This document shows, one piece after another, positions 39,001 to 51,000 of a stretch of DNA of 64,000 nucleotides (within the stretch, counting starts at the first letter, position 1; every line of letters starts with the position of its first letter). The DNA is from Dicaeum eximium (Eukaryota; Chordata; Aves; Passeriformes; Dicaeidae), in assembly GCA_013396995.1 (NCBI GenBank), contig VWZP01006699.1:806859-870858 (forward strand), given 5' to 3'. The notes under the pieces were generated by a model, which was given only the letters and a program-made list of their open reading frames with translations, ran no database searches and was not told the origin of the DNA. A program made the position numbers and the translations under genes.

Positions 39001-42000
39001 TGCTGGCTTGCTGGAGGCAGCCTGCCTGTCAGCAGGCACTGCAGATACACAGGGCTGGGCACCCCTCCTAAGCACTGACATAATTAAATCCCCAGTTTGG
39101 AAGGTGCAGCAGAACGCTTTGCACTCAGGCTGGGAAGTGTTTCACAGATTCTGTTGTGTACCCCTGACTCTGTTAAAACTTAGGGAAGTCATTGTCCTCT
39201 TGATGGGGCTCAGTGGATGCTCTGGTCTTGCTCCCAGCAGGGGCTGCAGCCAAGGAGGAGAGAGGACTTACCTGGCCTGGGGACTTTTGAAGGCACCGCT
39301 CTGTGTGTGCTGGAGCCAGTCCTGCCACACTGGTTGCTGCTTGCCTGATTTAGAACTCAGGATGAAGTTTTTCTCAAGCAGTTGCTGGCAGCAGTGTGGC
39401 TGTTTCCCCCCAGCACGAGGCAGGGAGGAGATGTACAGCATAGCCCCTGCCACTGATGGCTCCTGGCAGGGGCACAGCCGGAAGATGAAATCTCCTGGCA
39501 ACCCAGTCCCTCAAAGTGCTCTGAACTATGGTTTGGTCAGAAGTGCTGATGGTGGGCTGTTGTGGCCACTGCAACTAAAGTGAGCAGTTAGCCCAGTTTT
39601 AGGGCCAGGAGAGTTACTAGAACATACAGGTCTCATGCAGGAGTTTCTGGGAGGAGAGTACCTCCTGACATCCTCCTGCAGCAGCTTTACAGCTGTCATA
39701 CAGAGTTAGTCTGAATGGGAGCAAAGTCCTAGGAAGTGAACTGTTTAAAACTGTAAGTAGGAGACCAATCAAGAATGTCAACTTCATGACTTAACCCTCA
39801 GCCATAGCTTACAAGTTGAGAGAGGCTTTCTTAAAAAGACAACTGGCTGATGTTTCTTAACAGAAAGCATCTCTGTCAAAATAGAGTGTGTGATCCAAGC
39901 TGTATTTATGGTCTGCCTCGAGTTGCAGGCCTGTCCTATCTCAGGTGGGATAGAATTTCCCTTGGCGTCCTCTCAAGGAGAACACGCTCTCCAGGCAGAC
40001 AAAGGGGATGACATGACTCTGGAAACATAAATTATTTTCTTATGAGGTCCCTTGTCATTCTGAAGTCTGCCAAAATCCCCCAGTTTTCATTTGGCTTTCT
40101 TTTTCTAGCCTTTCTTGAGCAATGTTTTCTGTAACTTCTCCCTTCAGCTCTAAGGCCTAGCAAATAGCAAGCAATAAATTTCCACACACGCAACTCCCAA
40201 CAGTATGTCACAAAACTATTGTGAGCCTGGAAGCATTTTCCAAGCAGAAACTTGCACCTGTTTGGCTTCAGAGGTCTGACTTAATTCCAGTCTGAAGAGA
40301 AACTAGGTGGGAAATACCTAGTTTCCCAGTGTGTTAATTCATTAAAGTTATCGTGTTTGCTCTCCTTTATTTCAGGATGGACTGTCTAAGCTGATCAAGC
40401 TGTTGGTTCAGCTGAAAGACACTGTGGTCTTTTAACCTGCGTTGCTACATCTCTCCAGATTTGGAGAGCTGTTCAGTGATCCTTAGGTATGCCTTTGGTG
40501 TACAGATGAATAGATGAGATGAATATAGATGAATATAGATACAGATGAATACACCTGAGAATGATGCAGTCTTTCACGTGCTCTTCTCCCACACCATACG
40601 GTTACCCCGTGGAAAACCTCTAAGTGTACCTGACCTGATTGAGGCAGCTCACATTGCAGAGCCAAGTGCAAGTCTATAATCCAGCACTGAGGAATTTGAA
40701 AAATGGATTTGCCTGCCAAAAGTGAGGATATTCAAGCCTCTGCAGATATCGGCCATCAGTAATCTGAGCTCTGGTAACTGCTGAGCAGCCAATTCAACAA
40801 CTTCCATTCATGTGTGTGTGGTTTTGGTTTGTTTTTCTCTATTAGAAAAACAAAAGAAATTTTGTTTTTTCTCTATTAGGAAGAGAAAAGGAGAAGAGGT
40901 AGATGGAAACGTGACTGCAAAAAAGAAGCCGAAAAAAGAAAAGGAGAAAGAATCAAAGCAGCAGAAACAGCTCAAGGTGAGTTTTAGCTGCTCACAAGAA
41001 CTGCTTTGTTTTAGTTGCTCACCCTAAGAACTGCTTTGTTGGAAGAGTGCAGTCTCAGGCACTAACTGAAGAGCTGTAGCCCCTACAGAAGGCAGTACCT
41101 TGTACCCAGACAGAGCAGCACAGACGGTCCTTGTGTCCTGGCACAGGAGGTGCCTGTCACTGAGGCTTTGCTGAAGGCAGTTCACCCTGCCCCTTTCTCT
41201 CAAAAGACAAGGAGGATGTTCTCTAGGACTTGGGCTTATTGGATTTAAAGAGATTAGGTTAAATGCCTTTTTTCTGGGAGGCTGGTTCTGTGCTCCTTCC
41301 TGTATCATCTGACTGTGGTGACTGATGCTTGGAGCCCGAGAACTATTGCAGAAAGCTTGGGAAACAATAAATAGCTCATCGTAAAAATTAAATAGAGATA
41401 AAGAGTGCAACTAGATTCATGAAAAATCAAATCTTTTTCACCCTCTGGGGAGATGTGTTCAGTTCTTGGGAACAAATTGTGATAGATCACAGCTTTCTAC
41501 TTGTCACTTTTTAGAATGTTGTGGGAAGAATCCCCACTAGAGCTTCGGGATTTTTTTATTTCTTAAAAGTTCCCAAGGAAAAAAACTAACAAGCTGTCTT
41601 TGCTGCAACTGAGGTCTTAGTAGAGCTGTAAAAAAAACGTTGGCTCTGGCTTTGTACAAAAGTTTTCTTTTTTGTTGTGTGGCAGCACCATAATTTTCAA
41701 AAAAGATATTTTTAAGGTTCTTCTGCTGCAGTGCAGTTGTTTAGGACAAATGGATCCACTTTGTGGATCAGGGTTAGCTTTGGGTTTACTTTTTTTAACA
41801 GCATTTCATTAAGCATGATCATTAACACTGAAGATTACACCACTTAACCCAGTAAACCACTTCTTCCAGGGCAGACTACATTTTTGCCTGTAGCTGGTGG
41901 ATAATATTCAGAAACTATCTGAGATATTTTAGGATGCTTCTTTGCTTCCCAACCCTTTCAAGTTCTGTAGAAAAGCCCAAAAGAATATGCATGCTCCTCC

Positions 42001-45000
42001 ACACTGCTGCAGGTATCTGATCTGGTAGAAATTCCTCTAATGCTTACTTATCTTAAAAATAGAACAGTGGCAATCAGCATTTCTGATTTTTTTTTGTAAT
42101 GGAAGGCTCAAATGCAGCTACATCCCCACTGTTCTCAGTGTGAGGTAGGTAGGTGAAATTTGCAAAGAATGTTGAGAGCTTTCTAAGTAAGAGCACTGAC
42201 ATTTGAAGGATGTGACTTGAAAGGTCTGTTTTAGGTGTTTGGTAGAATGTGTGACTCTGCCTTTTGGTAAAGTTACTGGTTCTTGCAGCTCTTAATCTCA
42301 CCATCTGTGTTTAAGATAACATGGACTTGCTAAAACCTTGTGCACATACTGCAGTTTGAGGAGCGTTCTTTGCTACTTGCAATCAGTTGCTTTCTAAGCT
42401 GCTGGGTTTTGTCAACAGGAGCAGACAGAGCTGATCTGGGGCATTAAGGATGAGCTGAGGAAGGTCTGCTCCACCAATGACCTGAAAGAGCTGCTAATCG
42501 CCAACAAGCAGGAGGTCCCCTCAGGGGAGAATGCCGTGAGTTGCTCTGCTGTGTGTGGGGGGTCTTGGAATTGGTGAGGCTGACCTGACCCAATATTGCT
42601 GCAAAGTCTGCACAATGTTCTTAACATAACACTTAAGAAATTTGGTGCAAAGCCTAGTCCTTCTGTCCTAGGACTCTGGTATTGCTGTTGCACTTGCTTG
42701 TGAAGGGTGGTATGGTGGTGGGTGATGCTGAATTCAGAACCTTAGTCATGGGGTAGTGCCTTTATTCTATGCACAAAATGGTCAGGGGTTTTTTGGTTTG
42801 GTTTTTTTTTTGTGCTGGCTCTTAATGAGCAGGTTAGTTAAGGCACTTCACATTGCCTCCCTCAACTGTTAAATTATGCAAAATGAAGGAAAAATTGTAC
42901 AAATTCTTTCCCAGTTTCTTTTCTAAAAACAGTCCATTTTGGTCTATGTAATTTGTGAAAGTCTGCTCTATTTCAGAGCCACATACTGCTTTAAGTATTT
43001 GTATTTATCAAGACTCCTTGTAAGGAGTGTGGGCTGGCGTGTGGGAAGTGTCTAGACTCAGAATGGTCATGGAATACTCTTAGGCAGGAAAACCTGGACT
43101 TGTCTGAGCCTACATTCCCACTCATGTGCTCAGATGCAGTAACTTGTTTTCTCCCTGGCTGTTCTGGCATGGCAGCCTAGTCATGTGCTATGTGGTAGGT
43201 TTGTTCTCCTGAACCACAGGATTATAGAATGGGTTGGATTGGAAGGGACTCTAAAGATCATCTCTTTCCAACCCCTCTGCCATGGGCAGGGATGCCACCC
43301 CCCTAGATCAGGTTGCTCAAAGCCCCATCCAACCCAGCCTTGAATCCACAGCTCCTCTCGGCAGCCTGTTCCAGTGCCTCACCACCCTCAGAGTGACGAA
43401 TTTATTCCTAATATCCAATCTAAACATACCTTCTTTCGGTTTAAAGCCATTGTCCTGTCACTACATGGTCTTGTAAAGTGCCTCACTGCTCTTTTGTAGA
43501 CCCCTTTTAGGTTCTGGAAGGTCTTACAAGGAGACCTGGAGACCTTTTCTCCAGGCTGCACAATCCCATATCTCTCAGCTTGTCTTCACAGGAGAGATGC
43601 TCAAACCCTCTGGTCATTTTTGTGGCCCTCCTCTAGCCTCACTTCTGCACGTCCATGTCCTTGCTCTGGTGGGAGTCTCAGATCTGAATGCAGCTCTTCA
43701 GGTGGGGTCTCATGAGAGTGGAGCAGAGGGGGAGAATTAGTGGAGCAGAGGGGGAGAATACCTCCTTCTTCCTGGAGAGGAGAGACTGAGCCAGGGGTGT
43801 GAGCAGGAGGAACCTTGTGCTGTGCCTCTGGGGCATGAGGTGTATCCATCAGTGCGGCTGGCAGGCTTGGTTTGTGTTCAGAGTGTGTGTGACGTGCTGG
43901 AAATGTCTGTGCCAGCAGCCTGGCACTTGTGTTCTTGTGCAGCCCAGGGTAACACTGTGTGTGCTTCCAGCCTCCTCCTGCCATGACCTGCTCTGTGTTC
44001 TTTGTTCCTTTAGATCTTGGACCGAGTGGCAGATGGGATGGCGTTTGGAGCTCTGCTGCCCTGCGAGGAGTGCAAGGGGCAGTTTGTGTTCAAGAGTGAC
44101 GCTTATTACTGTTCAGGGGATATCACTGCCTGGACCAAGTGCGTGGCTAAAACACAGACTCCCAACAGGAAAGACTGGGTAATCCCAAAGGTGAGTGTTT
44201 ACTGCATATTTGATGTTCTGAAGCATATTTCTGAGCTGATTGAACAAGCAGCAGTCAGTACAGGATGCCAGTGTGTGTAGTGTGCCACTGCGCTGCAGCG
44301 CTGAGCAGCCGTGACAGCAGGCAAGTGCTGTCACAGCCACAGCCCTCCAGGAGCAGGCAGCTAATGCATAAATAAATCATATTTTTTCCAGTAACACTAA
44401 ATTGAAAGAGATGTTATGGATTGGATTTAAAACTCATCATTTACCCTCTCCCAGCTTTGTTTTCTCAGTCAGTAAAGTGGGGTTTTGTCCACCCTAGTGT
44501 GAAATCGAAATGATTTCCAAGATGTGCATTAAATGCCAACATCTGGGTAGCGTTCAATTTGTCCTTTAAATCTTATAATAATATTTGTTGGTTTTAAATT
44601 GCTTGTGCTTCCATCCCACAGGAGTTCCGTGAAATTCCTTACCTGAAGAAATTTAAATGTAAGAAGCAGGACAGGGTGTTCCCTCCAGATGCTGCGACTG
44701 TGAACTCGGCACCTCCTCCCTCTGCGTCTGCTCCTTTGTCAGAGACTGTGTCTGCACCCAGAGGTAAGTGTCTGGCTGGGCAGGGATTGGTGGAGCTCAG
44801 GATGATGTTCAGGCTGGCATTCCCAGCCAAACAAATGTGCCACCCTGAACACTCCCATTGTTCTCCCGCTCTTAAATATGCAGAGCTCTCCTGATAAAAA
44901 TGTCTCATGTGCTTCATCTTCCCAGCACGGGTAGGCCCTGATAGGCTGGATTGTCTGGGGTCATGGGCTTGAGGTTCTGTTGTTTACTCACAGATCATTT

Positions 45001-48000
45001 TGAGTGTTTCTTGATTGTGAGGAAATGATGTGTATGCAGTGAATCAAAAATGTAAAGGCTGATGTTGCAAATTGGGTCTCAGGGGAGACCTGCTTCAAAA
45101 TGCTGCCTCACTTGGTTTCTTGGGGACCATCCAATATGGACATCCCGTCCATAATGCCAGATATTCCACATAAATTTAGGTTTTGAGGGCAAGAGGGCTT
45201 TTCAGGGGTTTGTTTTGTTTGTAAATCATCTACTGAGATTTGGCTTTACTGATCACTGACTCCCCTTATGCAAAACAGATGTGCTGTCTCCAACTGGCAA
45301 AAGGTTGGACTTAAGAAACTCTCTGTAGATTGCTGGAATGAGTTGCACGCTTTGGTGATAAAACCTGTCTGTTAAGAACTATGCTGACTTCTTTCTTATT
45401 TAGCCTTTCTAGTTCTGGACATACTTCTGGGTGCAGGGTGTTATTGTTAGTTGGTTGAAAAGGTGGGAGTAATTCTTCACAGTTAACTTTAGCCAGCTCA
45501 TGTTATTTTAACAATGAGGACAAATAACCCAGGTCTTGTTTCTGATTAGCAAATTGATTCCAGCCCCAGTGTCCCCTGAAAGTAAGCTCAAAAGGTTGAC
45601 CAGATTTAAAGCCAGGTTGCTTTGTTTGCTAGCAACCAAACTTATCTGAGTTAAGCGGAGAAGAGGAAGCACAACCCTCAGCTGGTCAATTAGAGTTGAT
45701 AGCATTTATCTTGTAGCATAACAAATATGCTCTTAGGCACTTGCCATGCCCTGGACCAGCCTGAATTGCAATGTTAACACAATGTGGTGGAGCCTGACAT
45801 GGTTACCAGTTTGCTCCTGACTTCTTATGGGGTTTGCATGGTAGGACCTTGTACTGTCTATAAGATCAAGACTGGAACAGTGTTGCTTGAGAGATAATTC
45901 TCTCTGCAGCCCCTAAAAAAAAGATTTCCTTTTGAAAAGGCAGGAGCTTTTATGTGACAGTGAATTTCTCCCATGCTATCCAGGCATCAAAAGAGCAGGG
46001 AAGCAGAGCACAGTCCCTAGTAGCACAGTGCTGAAAGAAGACTGATTCTTTTTACTTAAAAGATTGGTTCTTTTTACTTTACTTAAAAATACTTTTATTT
46101 TTATTTAATCTTTGGTTTTACTTAACAAAACAAATCAAGAAAAGGGCAAATATGCCTACATACCATTTCCCTGTCTTCCATCCCTTCTGTTTGTTGGCAG
46201 CTGCTGAGCTTTGTTCTCTTTCCTCTGGGAAGGGGAGCTCCCTCCTGCTTGCTTAGCACAGGTCGGGCCTGCTTGGCCCTTTGTCTCCCTGCCAGCTGAG
46301 CTGATTGTACAGAGAGGGGGGAATGCTGTCACTCTGTGCTTGCTGTTTGTCCAGAGGACTCTGTGCCTGTGGCTAACGTGTCATTTCCAAACCTCTAGAC
46401 AAACCACTGACCAACATGAAGATCCTGGTTGTTGGGAAACTGTCAAAGAACAAGGAGGAGGTGAAAAGCGTTGTGGAGGACCTGGGAGGAAAGATGACAA
46501 CAACAGCCAACAAGGCCACCCTGTGCATCAGCACCCAGAGTGAGCAGCCATGCTGTGCTTACTGGTAGCAGTGGTAGCAGAGCTGAGCAGATTGCAGAGG
46601 ACACTTGTCCTCAGAGCTGTCTGGGGATCAGTGTTTGGATTGAGGGGAGTGTTTTGTGTGCACACATGGCCTGAGGGTTCTTGGAAAGGTAGACAGATGT
46701 GTGCTGGTTTTGCTTAGCCAGCAAGTTAACCTGGCAGGCTGTGCCTTAAGGCTCTAGTGGGTCAGTGTGCAGACCATGGTGTGTGCAAGCCACCTTTGTT
46801 GGGATGAGGGGTACCGAGGGCTGTGTCCATGCTTGCCTTGGAGAATCCCCAGGGCTGACTGTGGGTGCCTGAGGCGCTTGTTTGCTCTGCTGGCAGCTTA
46901 GAGTCTGCTCTTGCTCCGTGTTGGAGTTTTGCAAACTGACTCCTGAGGTGGGAGATCTGCTCCCATCCAACAGAAAGTCCAGCTTAAGCTGAGATCTGGG
47001 AAAGGGAGAACTGGACTAGCCAGGTAGAACAGGAGTGTTCCTGCTCTAGCCCAAGCTGCATCTTTGAACCAAGGAGGAACTTGGCTCTCCAAAGAACATG
47101 GTGAATCCAAAATGTAGTGGAATTATGTTTTCACAAAATGTTACAGAGCCCTGAATCATGGGCAGAGGGAGAGGCTGAGGTCTAAAAGCTCATGGATGCA
47201 TTTTTTTCTCCCCTTCCTATCCTACCTCTGCAGAGGAGGTGGAGAAAATGAGCAAGAAGATGGAAGAAGTGAAGGAGGCCAAAGTCCGTGTGGTCTCAGA
47301 GGCATTTCTTCAGGATGTGAAATCTTCCAGCAAGAACTTCCAGGAGCTTGTGTCTCTTCATGCCCTTTCACCTTGGGGTGCAGAGGTGAAAATGGAGCAT
47401 GAGGAAATGGCTGTGGATGGGAAGAGCAGCAAGCCCCCAAGTACAAAGAGCGCTGGGAAGGTCAAAGAAGAACAAGGTGAGGAGCAAAGTGGTTTTTTCT
47501 CCACAGGCCTGTTCAGTACTGTGCATGCACAAAGCAAACCTGGGTATGTTCTGTCCTTACCCTTTCCTTGAATTTTCTGCCCTTTTTTTCTCATTATAAG
47601 TTTATATAATGGACTTCAGGGTAAGACTAGCCTAAAGTAAACATGAAACTGTCTCCTGAGCTGGCTCTTGTTTCCCCTACTTCAGTCTGCCAAGGCTCCC
47701 TGCCATCAGCCCAGTCTCTTCCTCATAAAACATCAGCTTCTCTGCCAGTTTGGGTTAGTGTTGCAGCTCCAAGGAGGTCCTGGGACACCAAAATGACAGA
47801 CTCTACTCAGGGAGTGTTGGCAAGTGAGAAAATACTGCGATCCAGAGCACTGAGTCTCTGTGCTACTTGATTTAGAATATCATATTTTTGTAACAGAGGA
47901 GGAAAAATATTGGTGGCATTGCTCACCAATGGCATAGAGAGCTTGCATTATTAACCTTGGATGGTGAACAAAACCATCACCTTTGCTCACTTCTCCTCAG

Positions 48001-51000
48001 AACCTGTTCTCTGTGTCCTCCAAGGGGAAGTTTCTGTCATACAGTTGGGTGTGTTATTACCAGACTGTCTCACCACAGTAGCATCCCCAGGGAATCCAAA
48101 CACTCCCCATGCCCTGTGAGGTTTTTAAATCCCACTTTTACATTTGTGGTTGTGTTTATCTGCAGTGCAGGTGAAAAAATTACATGGTCCACCCCTTGGG
48201 GTCAGGAGAAAAAAAATAGATAGAATCTGGGGAAATGTAATTTCTCATTTATTTGGTGGGTTGAGGGCTGTGATTTGGCTGCTAGAGCTAGGTTAAAAAA
48301 AAGCCACTGAGTCAGTGTGCTGGTATACTGGGAATCTGATTAACCTTAGGGTATAATTATGCAAATTGAGAATTTTAAGGTTAATTCAAGTCAGACTGTG
48401 TTGCTCACCTAAGAAAAAAAAAAATAACTGTCTTTCACTGCAGGACCTAGCAAGTCTGAAAAGAAAATGAAGTTAACAGTGAAGGGTGGAGCAGCAGTAG
48501 ACCCTGATTCTGGTGAGTGATAACAGTGCCTGATGGTTTGCAAAAGGGTTTTTCTGTGAAAGGATGAGGGTTTCATAAAGGAGCATGATTTTTTTAACCT
48601 ATCAAAGGAAGCATATTGTTTGACATCCAAGGCTGAATATTCCAGGATTTTCTAGGGCAGCTTTCTTCAGAAGGACCACTTAAACGAAAGTGTGCACCTT
48701 GTTCAGCTTTAGGATCTCCTCTCAGTGGAGTGAATGAAGGCCCAGCCAGCAGAGGACATAGGTTTGGCACAGGCATCTACTGATACTATTCTCCAAACCT
48801 GTGGTGCATGGATGTTCTGACAATTTGTACTGCATCCAAGGCCAGCCTTTGGTTTTCAGTCCATTTGCTAATGAGACACCTGCAGAGCTGCATCTCTCCT
48901 GAGGATTCCTTCAGCTGCTCACTCAGTATTAGGTCCTAGATTTTAGATCATCCTCTATCAAAGGCTACAATTATTTTTCTCTAGTTAGGATTGATATTCG
49001 CTCCAGTTTATCTAAAGGTGTATACTCACAATCCATTAAAAGGAAAACATGCTTCAAGTAGTTTTAAATGAGCTGTGTGGTCACTGTTTTTGCAGTATTT
49101 TTTTTAAATCATACTGCTGCAGGAAACATTTGGATGAGTGCAAATGCAGGAATGAAAGCTAAAACAGTAACCTCCTCCTCTGTGTTCTAATTTTTTCTGC
49201 TTTGCAGGTTTGGAGGATTCTGCTCATGTCTTTGAAAAAGGTGGGAAAATTTTCAGTGCAACCCTGGGACTAGTAGATATTGTGAAAGGAACAAATTCCT
49301 ATTATAAACTGCAGCTGCTAGAGGATGACAGAGAGAACAGGTGAGTTTAGTTTTCCCTTTTAATACTTCTGTTCACTTTTTTCTAACAAATACTGGATTT
49401 TTGACACTCCAAAAGCCAAGTGTGAGTAAAATGTCTTTGAGGAGATAGCAGATTGGTATAGTTACTTGAAGAAAAAAACCACTACAACACAAATGAAAAA
49501 AGCCAAACCAAAACTAAAATAATTTCTCCAAACCTACTAAACAAGCCACCCGTGGAGAAATCTCTGCTTTGGATGGAGACATTCCTTGTGGGTGTTGACA
49601 AAACCTAAGGTGTGTTTTTTTCCCTCCCTGTATTCTCTAACTTAATTTTGTCTTCTAATCACAGAGGCGTCACCTTGGGAAACAAAACCAGATTCTGGCT
49701 CTTCTACCACAGTGTTAGCCTGAATTGTGTGCCCTGAAGTCTAACAAAATGCATCAAATAGTCAGTAGCTGATCATGAGTTTAGCTTTCTAGTTTCATTG
49801 GGTGCATGGCAGAGCTGTCCAGTGGTTGCATTGCTGATTAGATGAAGAGATTGAGAAGGTTCTTTAAAATAAAACTGCCCCTGCCAAACACATAAGTGAG
49901 ACAGAAATACAGGGTAGCAATGACTGTGGTTCAGCTCCAGATTTATTGCACTTTGTGTTTTTATTAAGTTTTTGTTGCTGTCTCATTTGTGTGAGGTTGT
50001 ATCAAGTCTGAGATTCGGTTATGTGGAGGGATTTCAGTGCCTGCATTTCATACCTGACATATTGGAAAGGTTGATTGATTGTATCCCCATAAATACTACA
50101 GAAGCTCACCCAAGGTACTGTCAGTTGTACAAACAAATACTTGATTTACTTCTGGTTTCTCTAAAATACTGAACTCTGGGGCCTGAGGCTTAAAGATGCT
50201 TTGTCTTTGTTTTTCAAATATATGACCCCAATAGTCTGAAGATTTGTATTTGGAAAACATTAAAACTGAAGAGATGCTAGCCTCTCTTTTCCTGCTGTGC
50301 ACCCATTTGTCCTCAGGGCTGTAGTTCTGGTGTGTTAACACTGGGCATTTTTCATGCCAGCTCTTGGATATACGGTGATTCCTCTGTTGATTTCCCACAA
50401 TCACTGATCAGAGAGTGTGTTCTATAAAATTAATGGTATGCAAACAACACTGGAGTAGCTGATGCCTGTTCTTCTCTCCCATTCCCTTTCTCCAGATACT
50501 GGGTGTTCCGATCCTGGGGCCGTGTGGGCACGGTAATCGGCAGTAACAAGCTGGAGCAGATGACATCAAAAGAAGATGCCATTGAACACTTCTTGAATTT
50601 GTATGAAGAGAAAACTGGCAATTCTTGGCATTCAAAGAACTTCACTAAATATCCCAAAAAATTCTACCCACTGGAAATAGATTACGGCCAGGTAACCCTG
50701 AAATGCCCCTGTCCCAGATGGAGCATTGCTGAGATTCCCTGTGTCACCGTTCTGTTCTGTGCTTGCTCTTGGATCATTTGCACTTAACAAACCAGGGGAA
50801 TTAAAATGCAGCTGTTGCATCTTCACTCTGCTGCAGGGGAAATCTGTAGATCAAGGAGTACCATCCATTAAAATAAACCTGCTGGGAAACTGTAAAGAGT
50901 TTTCTGTTATCAAATCTGATGTCCCTTCAATGCTTGTTCCTGTTTACTCTGTAACTTTAAGGATATTAATTTGCACTTAATCCAGCTATCAGTTCACAGA

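Larger units (their letters stand above)
35591..40879 (+). other. PARP1 intron 4 (largest intron, 5.3 kb)
   Basis: No gene or recognised repeat family inside. It contains a 230-codon open frame (38,891-39,583) without recognisable domains, probably chance, and a degenerate GATGAATATA microsatellite at 40,503-40,550. The end of the intron has a duplicated acceptor region. Confidence 0.75.

Noticed and set aside
38891..39583. 230-codon open frame in PARP1 intron 4
   Set aside because: No domain, no evidence of an exon in PARP1, and no retrocopy features such as a poly(A) tail or known protein similarity.
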